49,104 nucleotides of DNA. Source: Fibrobacter sp. UBA4309. GTDB lineage: Bacteria; Fibrobacterota; Fibrobacteria; Fibrobacterales; Fibrobacteraceae. Where the stretch lies: contig NZ_DGUN01000069.1 in NCBI RefSeq assembly GCF_002395745.1, positions 1 to 49,104 on the forward strand. Reading direction: 5' to 3'. Below, piece by piece: positions 1 through 6,882 of the stretch; position 1 is the stretch's first letter, and every line of letters begins with the position of its first letter. The notes beneath the pieces were generated by a model. That model was not told the origin of the DNA and did not search any database. It was given only the letters and a program-made list of their open reading frames with translations. The translations under genes were made by a program, and so were the position numbers.

Positions 1-23
1 CCAGGATCAAACTCTTCATTGAT
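1..23 (-). rRNA. rrs: 16S rRNA, 5' end only
   Basis: The reverse complement of the first 15 bases is the universal 16S 5' segment (AGAGTTTGATCCTGG, the 27F primer site). By analogy with E. coli, the mature 5' end lies about 8 nt upstream of GAGTTTGATC, near position 22-23. The rest of the gene lies off the left edge. The break at an rRNA operon suggests a contig end, since rRNA repeats usually stop assemblies. Confidence 0.95.
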
Positions 24-185
24 TTCTATAGTCTTGGTCCCGTTAATCACGTTCGTATTGACTCCAAGAATTGCTCTTGGTCCGTCACTAAGCACATCTC
101 CGATTCCTTCAATCTTCCCGGGAACCTCTCGGGTTCCCGTCCCTCCCGGCCGTTCCCGGCGTTCCGCCGTTCCCGTTCGAGGGTG
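24..185 (-). other. 16S rRNA leader (pre-rRNA 5' spacer)
   Basis: This is the transcribed spacer between the rrn promoter and the 16S 5' end, and it has no open frame of interest. On the minus strand it holds a strong hairpin with arms at 120-126 and 132-138 (GGGAACC/GGTTCCC) and a smaller one at 64-69/75-80 (CCAAGA/TCTTGG). Hairpins like these are typical of the region where RNase III and antitermination factors act. The roles are inferred; a clear boxA was not identified. Confidence 0.6.
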
Positions 186-191
186 AGGCCA

Positions 192-270
192 ATTATAGAA
201 TTTTCAGCCGGAATGTCAAGGGTTTTTCTAAAAAAATTTCAATTTTTTTTGATTTTTTTTTAAAAACCCG
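192..270 (-). promoter_or_regulatory. rrn promoter with A-tract UP element
   Basis: On the minus strand there is a perfect TTGACA (-35, plus coordinates 214-219), a 16-bp spacer and a perfect TATAAT (-10, 192-197). Immediately upstream (about 221-270) lie phased A and T runs typical of a UP element. It fires towards the 16S gene at the left edge, with transcription starting near 185. This is the best sigma-70 match in the window and fits the main promoter of a ribosomal RNA operon. The rest of 271-394 is A+T-rich with no recognisable gene. Confidence 0.9.
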
Positions 271-394
271 CCTAAATCCGGAGAGCGCACCATTTTATCA
301 ACATATTATAAACATACTGTTTTCTGACGACAGGAAAAACCCATCGGCACGCACCGTTTTTCAGAAATTGAAATGTCTATAAATCGCCAAAAAA

Positions 395-2089
395 CTAGCG
401 ACTTTCGCGCAAGCGGAATGCAACGCAGGCGATATCTACAATACGGGGCAGGCTCATCTCGCGGCTCATGCCCTGTGGCAGGTTGCGGAAGCCTACATTG
501 CGGATTTTTTCGTACAGGTTCCGGATAGTGTCAGAAATCGACACGTCCGATTCTCCGTCGGTATTGCTCGCGGCATTCTGCAAGAGGTTCAGGAGCACAA
601 AGCCGGCACCGAACCGCTGCTGCCTATCGACAAGCGTATTGAGGCGCGACGTGTCGGAGACCAGGAAACCGATTTGCAACAAAGTATCGCCCGCAAGCTT
701 CACTTTCACCTGGCGTTCCACGGCAGAAACCGGGCGCACCGACTTCTGCAGGGGCTGCATGTAGGCAGCGAAGGCGCGGGGCTCCGGCAGGGCGAACGGA
801 GCAAGGTTCGCAACGGCACGGCTAGCCGCAGCATCGCTTGGGCTAGGCTTAGCGCACTCCGCCTTGTAATTCGCCATGATAATTATGTTGTCTGCAATAT
901 CGAGATAGTCACCGCAGGCTCCTGCCACAAGGATAAAGCTATAGCCCGCGGCCGCAAGTTCACGGATGCGGTCGGTCAACGGGATAAGCGGCTCGCGGTC
1001 GTCGCCCAGAAGCTTGCGCACGCGCACGTCGCGGATAAGGAAGTTCACCGCCGACGAATCCTCGTCTATCAGGAATACGCGCGAGCCCGCCTCCATCGCC
1101 TCTAGCAGGTTCGCCGCCTCGCTTGTAGAGCCAGATGCAGACAACGTAACAAAGCTCTTTGTGCTCACGCCGCCCGGCAAGTCGCGCACGAACGTTGAGA
1201 GGTCCGTCCCGCGAACGCTGCGGCCGTCTTCGACGCCCACACGGAGGGCGGATTCGTCCACGACAACGCCCTCCCGTCCGTCTCCCGGGACATGCGGATA
1301 CACCGCACGGGTCAACGCCTGCAGTAGCGTAGACTTCCCGTGGAAAGCCCCGCCCGTAATCACGGTAATCCCGCGCGGGATTCCCATACCGCGGATTTCA
1401 CGTCCGCTCACGCTCAGCGTAACGGCCATCTCCTCGGGCGCAGTAAACGGTACCGCACCTTCGAGCGGCATCTCGCTCAGGCCCGAAGCCCTCGGCAGCA
1501 CAGCGCCGTCGGGAACAAACGCGGCCAATCCGCGCGCATCCAGTTCCGCAAGAATCGCCTTGCGTTCGGCAAGTACGCGATAATGTTCCTGCAGCGCGGA
1601 ATCGTCGTCCCCGCTATGACAAAGTCCAGCCGAAACCAGGTCGGGCAGGACCATCGTCAAGATTTCCGCAGCGTCTTCCGCCTGAATCTTGCGGCCTTCG
1701 CCCGGGAGCCTCACCTGCAGGCACGCGCGCAGCTCGCCGTTATCGACCCACAGGGAATTCCGCACCAGCATCTCGGGTCCAGCCATGTCGAATACGACCG
1801 CCGCATTCTTTTCGGGATAGCGTTCCTGCACCAGCCGCGAAAGACGGCGGAACAGGAAATCGCTCAGGGCGAGCCTGCGTTCAAAATCGACACCCCATTC
1901 CGGGGCATAGCCCAGCACCGAAAGATTCGCCTTGACAACCACCCTGGAAGGCGGGGCAAACGGGTCTCCCTGTATATGGATAAAATCCAGAACAAAGTCA
2001 CCGAAATCCCAGGGCTTGTCTGCAAGGGACTTGTAAAGGCCGTAGTTCCTGCCATTCAGGGAGCGAATTTTCTGGTAAAGGGCTTTCAT
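395..2089 (-). CDS. ABC-class ATPase (PF09818-like)
   Basis: The 564-residue protein resembles the 'predicted ATPase of the ABC class' family (COG3044), which is soluble and of unknown physiological role. An N-terminal segment rich in conserved family motifs (FGDFVLDFIHIQGDPFAPPS, about residues 30-50) precedes a Walker A loop GGAFHGKST around residues 246-254. A Walker B-like FLIDEDSSAVNFL segment lies near 340. No membrane segment or signal peptide is visible, so it is cytoplasmic. There is no Shine-Dalgarno sequence. TATATT (plus 2097-2102) sits exactly 7 nt before the ATG, suggesting a leaderless transcript. It stands alone, just downstream of and facing the same way as the rrn promoter. 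The family assignment is firm; the function is unknown. Confidence 0.85.
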   Translation of the reverse strand: MKALYQKIRSLNGRNYGLYKSLADKPWDFGDFVLDFIHIQGDPFAPPSRVVVKANLSVLGYAPEWGVDFERRLALSDFLFRRLSRLVQERYPEKNAAVVFDMAGPEMLVRNSLWVDNGELRACLQVRLPGEGRKIQAEDAAEILTMVLPDLVSAGLCHSGDDDSALQEHYRVLAERKAILAELDARGLAAFVPDGAVLPRASGLSEMPLEGAVPFTAPEEMAVTLSVSGREIRGMGIPRGITVITGGAFHGKSTLLQALTRAVYPHVPGDGREGVVVDESALRVGVEDGRSVRGTDLSTFVRDLPGGVSTKSFVTLSASGSTSEAANLLEAMEAGSRVFLIDEDSSAVNFLIRDVRVRKLLGDDREPLIPLTDRIRELAAAGYSFILVAGACGDYLDIADNIIIMANYKAECAKPSPSDAAASRAVANLAPFALPEPRAFAAYMQPLQKSVRPVSAVERQVKVKLAGDTLLQIGFLVSDTSRLNTLVDRQQRFGAGFVLLNLLQNAASNTDGESDVSISDTIRNLYEKIRNVGFRNLPQGMSREMSLPRIVDIACVAFRLRESR

Positions 2090-2124
2090 GTTGAGAAATA
2101 TAGGTATAAGAACTTAAGGCATCA

Positions 2125-2152
2125 GTTACTCGTTACTAGTTATTAGTTCTAA
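2125..2152. repeat. Degenerate heptamer tandem repeat (GTTACTA type)
   Basis: Four consecutive 7-bp units read GTTACTC, GTTACTA, GTTATTA, GTTCTAA. The tract lies in the gap between the divergent ABC ATPase and PEGA genes (2090-2370). The rest of that gap is A+T-rich, with the PEGA promoter region at its right end. Confidence 0.7.
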
Positions 2153-2237
2153 GTAATGCATCTAGAAACATTTTAAGCATTGTACATCTAGGTTATTTAC
2201 ATTTCCTACCGCGAAAAAAAATTCCGTTTTCACTTTT

Positions 2238-2265
2238 CTAGTAACTAGTAACTCTGAACTTTCTA
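2238..2265. repeat. Degenerate heptamer tandem repeat, inverted copy
   Basis: Units CTAGTAA, CTAGTAA, CTCTGAA, CTTTCTA repeat every 7 bp. The reverse complement shares the core GTTACTAGTTAYTAG with the tract at 2125-2152, so the two tracts form a spaced inverted repeat about 85 bp apart. Confidence 0.65.
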
Positions 2266-2370
2266 CTCTTTTTTCTACTAATTCCCCACTAAGTACACAA
2301 ACTTTTTCATAAAATTATTTTAAATTCCGGAAAAACATTATATTTTATGTACAAACAAAAGGAGTAATCC

Positions 2371-2907
2371 ATGAAGAAACTCTATATCTTTGCCCTTATG
2401 GTGGCATTTCTCTTTACTTCCGCCGTCGCCGACGACGATCCGCCTCCCCGTGGCAAGGCCGCTACCGTGAACATCATCACCGAACCGCCTAACAGCGAAG
2501 TGTACCTGGGCGGCGAACTGCTCGGCAAGAGCCCCATCGAACATATGCAGGTCAAGTCCGGTCGTCAGACCCTCGTGGTCATCGACCAGGGTTACGAACT
2601 CGTGAACCAGCGCGTCAACATCTGGCCGGGCCAGGACAAGCGCAACAACTTCGACTTCGGCACCAAGATCCCGAAGGGCCACATCAAGGTTTCCACCAAG
2701 CCGGGCAAGTGCCTCATCTTCGTCGACGGTGAAAACTCCGACAAGACCGACGGCGCCCCGCTCACCATCCACAACCTGGATGCAGGCGACCACGTGGTGC
2801 GTGCCGAATGCTCTAACCGCAAGTCTGCCGAAGCTCTCGTGACCGTCAAGGGCGAAGAAACCGTCGAACTCGAGCTCGACGCCACCTCCGGCAAGAAGAA
2901 AAAGTAA
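2371..2907 (+). CDS. Secreted PEGA-domain protein
   Basis: The 178-residue exported protein has a cleavable signal peptide (MKKLYIF..., hydrophobic to about residue 20, cleaved near SAVA-DD). The rest is essentially two PEGA-type beta domains. The first spans about residues 30-97 (VNIITEPPNSEVYLGGELLG), the second about 100-170 (IKVSTKPGKCLIFVDGE). A lysine-rich tail follows. PEGA domains are small surface/periplasmic beta folds often found beside cell-wall proteins; the ligand is unknown. AGGAG lies 7 nt before the ATG, and TATATT at about 2339-2344 is a plausible -10. It is followed by a terminator and then the LpoB-like gene, which suggests a shared envelope role. Confidence 0.8.
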   Translation: MKKLYIFALMVAFLFTSAVADDDPPPRGKAATVNIITEPPNSEVYLGGELLGKSPIEHMQVKSGRQTLVVIDQGYELVNQRVNIWPGQDKRNNFDFGTKIPKGHIKVSTKPGKCLIFVDGENSDKTDGAPLTIHNLDAGDHVVRAECSNRKSAEALVTVKGEETVELELDATSGKKKK

Positions 2908-2932
2908 TCCAGGCCCGTCTTGGAATAAAAGA

Positions 2933-2966
2933 ACAGGAGCTCCCGTCGGGGGGCTCTGTTTTTTTA
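2933..2966 (+). terminator. Rho-independent terminator after PEGA gene
   Basis: A stem of ACAG plus AGCTCCC (one bulged G) pairs with GGGGGCT plus CTGT and is followed by seven T residues. TATATT just after the T-run, about 30 nt before the next ATG, is a plausible -10 for the LpoB-like gene. Confidence 0.85.
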
Positions 2967-3001
2967 TATTTATCCACGTAAAACTCAACCAGGAGATAAA
3001 T

Positions 3002-3610
3002 ATGTCTAAGATTTGGACTATCTGCCTTTGTGCCTCTCTCGCCTTCCTCGTCGGCTGCTCCAGCGGCGGCAAGAAGGTTTCCCGCATCGACTCCAACTCC
3101 GTGACCGACCTGTCCGGCGCATGGAACGACACCGATTCCCGTCTCGTGGCAGACGAAATGATTACCGACTGCCTCAACCGCCCGTGGTACCAGACCATGA
3201 TCCAGCAGAAGAACGGCCAGGTCCCGACCGTCGTGATTGGCCAGGTCCGTAACAAGAGTCACGAGCACATCAACGTCGAGACCTTCATCAAGGACATCGA
3301 ACGCGCCCTCATCAACAGCGGCAAGGCCGACTTCGTCGCCAACGCCGAAGAACGCACCGAACTCCGCAACGAGCTCGCCAGCCAGGCCGGCAACGCCACC
3401 GAAGAAACCCGCAAAGACGCGGGCCAGGAAATCGGCGCCGACCTCATGCTCACCGGCACGCTCAACTCCATCGTGGACCAGGAAGGTGGCGAACAGGTCA
3501 TCTACTACCAGGTCGACATGGAACTCACCGACATCCAGAGCCACAAGAAGGTCTGGATTGGCGACAAGAAAATCAAGAAGTACGTCTCCCAGTCCAGCGT
3601 GAAAATGTAA
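3002..3610 (+). CDS. lpoB: LpoB-like penicillin-binding protein activator (lipoprotein)
   Basis: The 202-residue lipoprotein has signal peptide and lipobox LVGC with Cys19. The mature part matches the LpoB/YcfM family: DLSGAWNDTDSRLVADEMITDCLNRPW, then VVIGQVRNKSHEHINVETFIKDIERAL, then GADLMLTGTLNSIVDQ and a final beta segment ending KKYVSQSSVKM. In E. coli LpoB is an outer-membrane lipoprotein that crosses the peptidoglycan and stimulates PBP1b. The length is typical. AGGAG lies 8 nt upstream of the ATG. The flanking PEGA and TPR lipoproteins suggest an envelope-assembly block. The family call is strong; the partner PBP is not in the window. Confidence 0.85.
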   Translation: MSKIWTICLCASLAFLVGCSSGGKKVSRIDSNSVTDLSGAWNDTDSRLVADEMITDCLNRPWYQTMIQQKNGQVPTVVIGQVRNKSHEHINVETFIKDIERALINSGKADFVANAEERTELRNELASQAGNATEETRKDAGQEIGADLMLTGTLNSIVDQEGGEQVIYYQVDMELTDIQSHKKVWIGDKKIKKYVSQSSVKM

Positions 3611-3626
3611 TGCACCTGCACTGCAA

Positions 3627-3654
3627 TGTGTAGTGTGAAATGTGTAATGTGTAG
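3627..3654. repeat. Degenerate heptamer tandem repeat (TGTGTAG type)
   Basis: Four units of 7 bp read TGTGTAG, TGTGAAA, TGTGTAA, TGTGTAG, with a weaker fifth (CGTGGGC). The tract lies immediately downstream of the LpoB-like stop codon. Confidence 0.7.
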
Positions 3655-3664
3655 CGTGGGCAAA

Positions 3665-3732
3665 GGGGAAGGCCTTCCCCTCGCCCCGGACCCATTCCGG
3701 GGCTACCCCTTCTCCTAGGGGCTCCGCCCCTA
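3665..3732. repeat. Array of three perfect intergenic hairpins
   Basis: Three consecutive inverted repeats lie between the LpoB-like and TPR-lipoprotein genes. They are GGGGAAGG/CCTTCCCC (3665-3680), CCCCGGA/TCCGGGG with a 5-nt loop (3684-3702) and TAGGGGC/GCCCCTA with a 3-nt loop (3716-3732). No T-run follows, so this is not a standard terminator. It resembles REP-type intergenic elements or a processed, structured spacer. Confidence 0.7.
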
Positions 3733-3763
3733 ACACCCCACCTCCGCAATCTAGGACAACGCT

Positions 3764-5158
3764 ATGAAACGGATATTCCTGTTGCTTGCCGCATTCCTGT
3801 TGGCGTCCTGCGCGAACAAGTCCATGACGCGGTACGAAGAACTGGCCCCGACTCTCGAGAAGAAGGGCTTCGAGGCGACTATCGCCCAAGTAAAGAAAAA
3901 GCAGAAGGACCTGTACGGTTCCAACAGCGAATTCCTGTACTACTACGACCTGGGCGTACTGCACCACTACAACCGCAACTTCGACGAGAGCATCAAGAAT
4001 TTCGAGAAGGCCGAAAAAATCAACGACGACCTCTATACGAAATCCGTAACGAACGAGGCAGCGGCCATCCTCACGAACGACAACATTCGCCCCTACCGGG
4101 CGAGGCCCTTCGAAATCTTGACCATGTACGAGTTCCAGATTTTGAACTACCTGGCCAAAATGGACCTCGACGGGGCACTTGTCGAGGTAAAACGCTCCCA
4201 GATAGCGATGAACAGGCTCTACCAGAAGGATGCAGACAAAGTAAACGACAACGGGTTCCTGCGTTACCTTTCCGCCCTGGTGTACGACCTGGAAGGCGAA
4301 CAGGACGATGCGGCTATCGCCTACTACAAAACCGTCAAGGCCTATGACGAAAGCAAGATGGGACTACCGAACGAAGTGTTCGAGTTCGTCACCGAGAGCC
4401 TGCGGCGCATGGACCGCGAAGACGACATCCGCGCCCTCAAGAAGAAGGAACTCGCGAGCACGCCCAAGGCGACGGCCGTCCAGGAAATGGGCCAGGAAAT
4501 CATCGTCATCGGCTACGCCGGCCACAGCCCCATCCTGGGCGAGATGTACCTCTCCGGCACGTTCGTGAGCGGCGGCGTGATGAACCTCTACTACAAGGAC
4601 GGCGAAACCGGGCAGCGCAATTCCTTTACGCTAGTGGCCCCGCCGGTCGCAGGCGCAGGCAGCGGCACGTTCCATATCGGGTTCGCGCTCCCCGAGGTAC
4701 GCAAGCACCCGAGCCGCGTGAACCGCTTCGAGGTCTCGCTGGACGGCAAGACGCGTATAAAGCCCGAGAAGGTGATGGACGTCGACGGCGAACTCCGCCA
4801 GAACATGGAAGACGAGAAGACCTCCACCATCACGCGCACCGCGGTGAGAGTCACGCTCCGCACCATCGCGGCCCAAAAAGCCAAATCCGCCACCAACACA
4901 GGCAACGGCCTCTTCGACCTCGTCAAGAACATCGGCATGGACGTCGCGCAGGGCCAGCTCGAGCAGGCGGACCTCCGCGTCGGGCTCTTTCTGCCGAATT
5001 CCTTCTACATGACCCGCCTCCCCGTAGAACCGGGCAGCCACAGCGTGAGCGTCGCCGCCCAGGGCAGCCACGGCGAGACCGTCGGGGTTTACAATTTCGA
5101 CAAAATCCCGGTCAAGAAGGGCCAGAAGGTGCTGCTCATCGTGCCGGCCATCAAGTAA
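3764..5158 (+). CDS. TPR-containing lipoprotein (COG3014-like)
   Basis: The 464-residue lipoprotein has lipobox LASC with Cys16. Residues about 25-235 are helical with TPR character (FLYYYDLGVLHHYNRNFDESIKNFEKAEKI, then repeats around GALVEVKRSQIAMNRLY and DDAAIAYYKTVKAY). The C-terminal half looks beta-rich and ends in hydrophobic KVLLIVPAIK. The arrangement matches the COG3014 family, uncharacterised lipoproteins often encoded beside LpoB-type activators. AGGA lies 8 nt before the start. A strong terminator follows. The likely location is the outer membrane, periplasmic face. The specific role is unknown. Confidence 0.75.
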   Translation: MKRIFLLLAAFLLASCANKSMTRYEELAPTLEKKGFEATIAQVKKKQKDLYGSNSEFLYYYDLGVLHHYNRNFDESIKNFEKAEKINDDLYTKSVTNEAAAILTNDNIRPYRARPFEILTMYEFQILNYLAKMDLDGALVEVKRSQIAMNRLYQKDADKVNDNGFLRYLSALVYDLEGEQDDAAIAYYKTVKAYDESKMGLPNEVFEFVTESLRRMDREDDIRALKKKELASTPKATAVQEMGQEIIVIGYAGHSPILGEMYLSGTFVSGGVMNLYYKDGETGQRNSFTLVAPPVAGAGSGTFHIGFALPEVRKHPSRVNRFEVSLDGKTRIKPEKVMDVDGELRQNMEDEKTSTITRTAVRVTLRTIAAQKAKSATNTGNGLFDLVKNIGMDVAQGQLEQADLRVGLFLPNSFYMTRLPVEPGSHSVSVAAQGSHGETVGVYNFDKIPVKKGQKVLLIVPAIK

Positions 5159-5204
5159 CGGCCCGCGACAGCCATAAGTGCCTAATCCGCAAATATTTAT
5201 AAAC

Positions 5205-5228
5205 AACGGCCACTTTTGGCCGTTTTTT
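5205..5228 (+). terminator. Rho-independent terminator after TPR lipoprotein
   Basis: A perfect 8-bp stem AACGGCCA/TGGCCGTT with loop CTTT is followed by a T-run to 5228. It closes the PEGA-LpoB-lipoprotein block. Confidence 0.9.
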
Positions 5229-5317
5229 CTGTTAAAATGCCCTTTTTGAAAAAAATGGGTGTCCTTTTCCGCTTTTTTTATGTAATTTCAAATCACGAGT
5301 TTAAACAGGAGCATCCT

Positions 5318-6127
5318 ATGAATTGTAAAATCATTCTTGCCGCAGCGGCCATGCTTGCCACGCAGTCTTTTGCCATTATCGGCATCGGTGCACATTATAA
5401 CCCCGGCTTCGGCACAACCATGAAAGCCGGCGAAAAAGCCCCTGTTTCTGACGGAATCAACTTTAGCCACGAAGGTTCCGATGGAATGATGCAGGGCTTC
5501 GGTTTCAAACTGTGGGTAGATATCCTCCCGATCATCGACATCGAAGGTACCTTCAACATCCGCTTCGGCTCGTACGACGCAAGCCTCTATGTCACGAATC
5601 CCGTCGACCAGACCGAATCCGTAATCCCCCTCGAAATTGAACTGGGCGGAACCCCGTTCGGCAAGGCAAACCCGAAGTTTGTCACCATGAACGGCGATAT
5701 CTCCATCACCTACCCCATCACGACCATTCCTATCATCCGCCCCTATATCGGCGGCGGTCTCACCGTTTTCGCGAACAGCTTCGTCCTGAACCAGCCGTTC
5801 GTAGCCAGCCTCATCGACGACCCGACCATCGCCAGCATGATCCAGCAGGTAGCCGCATCCGGCCTCGACCCGAACGCAGTGCAGCAGCAGGCCGAAGAAC
5901 TCAGCCAGCTGGGTGAAACCCTCAAGCAGCGCGTGCAGGACAAGGCCCTGAACGAAGGCGTCAAGACCAGCATCGGCGGACACGCCCTTATCGGCGTACG
6001 CGCCAAGCTTCCGGTTATCCCGATAGCCGCCTACTTCAACACCAAGTTCTACTTCGGTGGCGACTATCCCGAAGAAATCGATCCGGGCATCATAGCGCTG
6101 GAACTCGGTCTCGGCCTCGCGATTTAA
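5318..6127 (+). CDS. Probable outer-membrane beta-barrel protein
   Basis: The 269-residue exported protein begins MNCKIILAAAAMLATQSFA, with a clear signal peptide. The start at 5318 is chosen because AGGAG lies just upstream and because the longer in-frame extension (from 5216) would begin inside the terminator. The mature part alternates short amphipathic strands (VDILPIIDIEGTFNIRFGSY, ITTIPIIRPYIGGGLTVFAN, IPIAAYFNTKFYFGG) with a helical, Gln-rich insert at about residues 165-215. The C-terminus GIIALELGLGLAI looks like a final strand. It is 26 nt upstream of the response regulator and probably co-transcribed with it. No substrate can be assigned. Confidence 0.65.
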   Translation: MNCKIILAAAAMLATQSFAIIGIGAHYNPGFGTTMKAGEKAPVSDGINFSHEGSDGMMQGFGFKLWVDILPIIDIEGTFNIRFGSYDASLYVTNPVDQTESVIPLEIELGGTPFGKANPKFVTMNGDISITYPITTIPIIRPYIGGGLTVFANSFVLNQPFVASLIDDPTIASMIQQVAASGLDPNAVQQQAEELSQLGETLKQRVQDKALNEGVKTSIGGHALIGVRAKLPVIPIAAYFNTKFYFGGDYPEEIDPGIIALELGLGLAI

Positions 6128-6153
6128 TAAAGTTTCAAAGGAACAGGAATAAA

Positions 6154-6882
6154 ATGTCTCAAAATTCTAGCAGCACCAGCATTCTCATTATCGAAGACGA
6201 AATTGCAATTGCCGAAGGCCTCGTGGACCTCTGTGAACTGAACGGCTACTCCGTAAAGCACGTAGCCGACGGCGAGAGCGGCCTCACCGAAGCCCTGTCC
6301 GGCCAGTACGGTCTCGTCCTCCTCGACCTGATGCTTCCCGGTATGGACGGTTTCACTGTTTGCGACAAGATTCGCGAAAAGGACAGGAGCCTCCCCATCA
6401 TCATCCTCTCGGCCAAGAACGCCGACGAAGACATCATCAACGGCCTCAAGTTCGGTGCCGACGACTACATCCCGAAGCCCTTCTCCGTGCCCATGCTCCT
6501 CGCACGAATCGAGGCAGTGCTCCGCCGTAGCCGCCAGTCTCTCGAGAACGAAGGCAAGCTCGCCGCAGGCAACCTCCGCGTGAACTTCCGCGAATACACC
6601 GGAACCCGCGGCAAGGAAGAACTCGCGTTCACCCGCAAGGAAATCGAAATCCTCGAATACCTGTGGAACAACCGCGACCACGCCGTACCGCGCGCCGAAC
6701 TGCTCCGCAAGGTCTGGGGATACGAGAATGCCGAATCCGTCGATACCCGTACGGTCGACATCCATATCACCAAGCTCCGCAAGAAAATCGAGGACGACCC
6801 GGCACATCCGAAGCTCCTCGTGACCTTCCGTGGAGAAGGGTACCAGATGCGTTCGGCTCCTGAATGCGCAAAATCCACGTAA
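6154..6882 (+). CDS. OmpR/PhoB-family response regulator
   Basis: The 242-residue two-component regulator has a receiver domain at about residues 10-125 with the acidic pair ED(E) near 19-21, phospho-acceptor Asp58 in LLDLMLPGMDGF and invariant Lys108 in DDYIPKPF. The C-terminal winged-helix DNA-binding domain (about 137-235) carries FTRKEIEILEYLWNN and SVDTRTVDIHITKLRKKIE. It should bind DNA as a dimer when phosphorylated by the kinase encoded next, whose start overlaps its 3' end by 19 nt. The target genes are unknown. The upstream barrel gene and downstream pfk and barrel genes are candidates by proximity. Confidence 0.92.
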   Translation: MSQNSSSTSILIIEDEIAIAEGLVDLCELNGYSVKHVADGESGLTEALSGQYGLVLLDLMLPGMDGFTVCDKIREKDRSLPIIILSAKNADEDIINGLKFGADDYIPKPFSVPMLLARIEAVLRRSRQSLENEGKLAAGNLRVNFREYTGTRGKEELAFTRKEIEILEYLWNNRDHAVPRAELLRKVWGYENAESVDTRTVDIHITKLRKKIEDDPAHPKLLVTFRGEGYQMRSAPECAKST

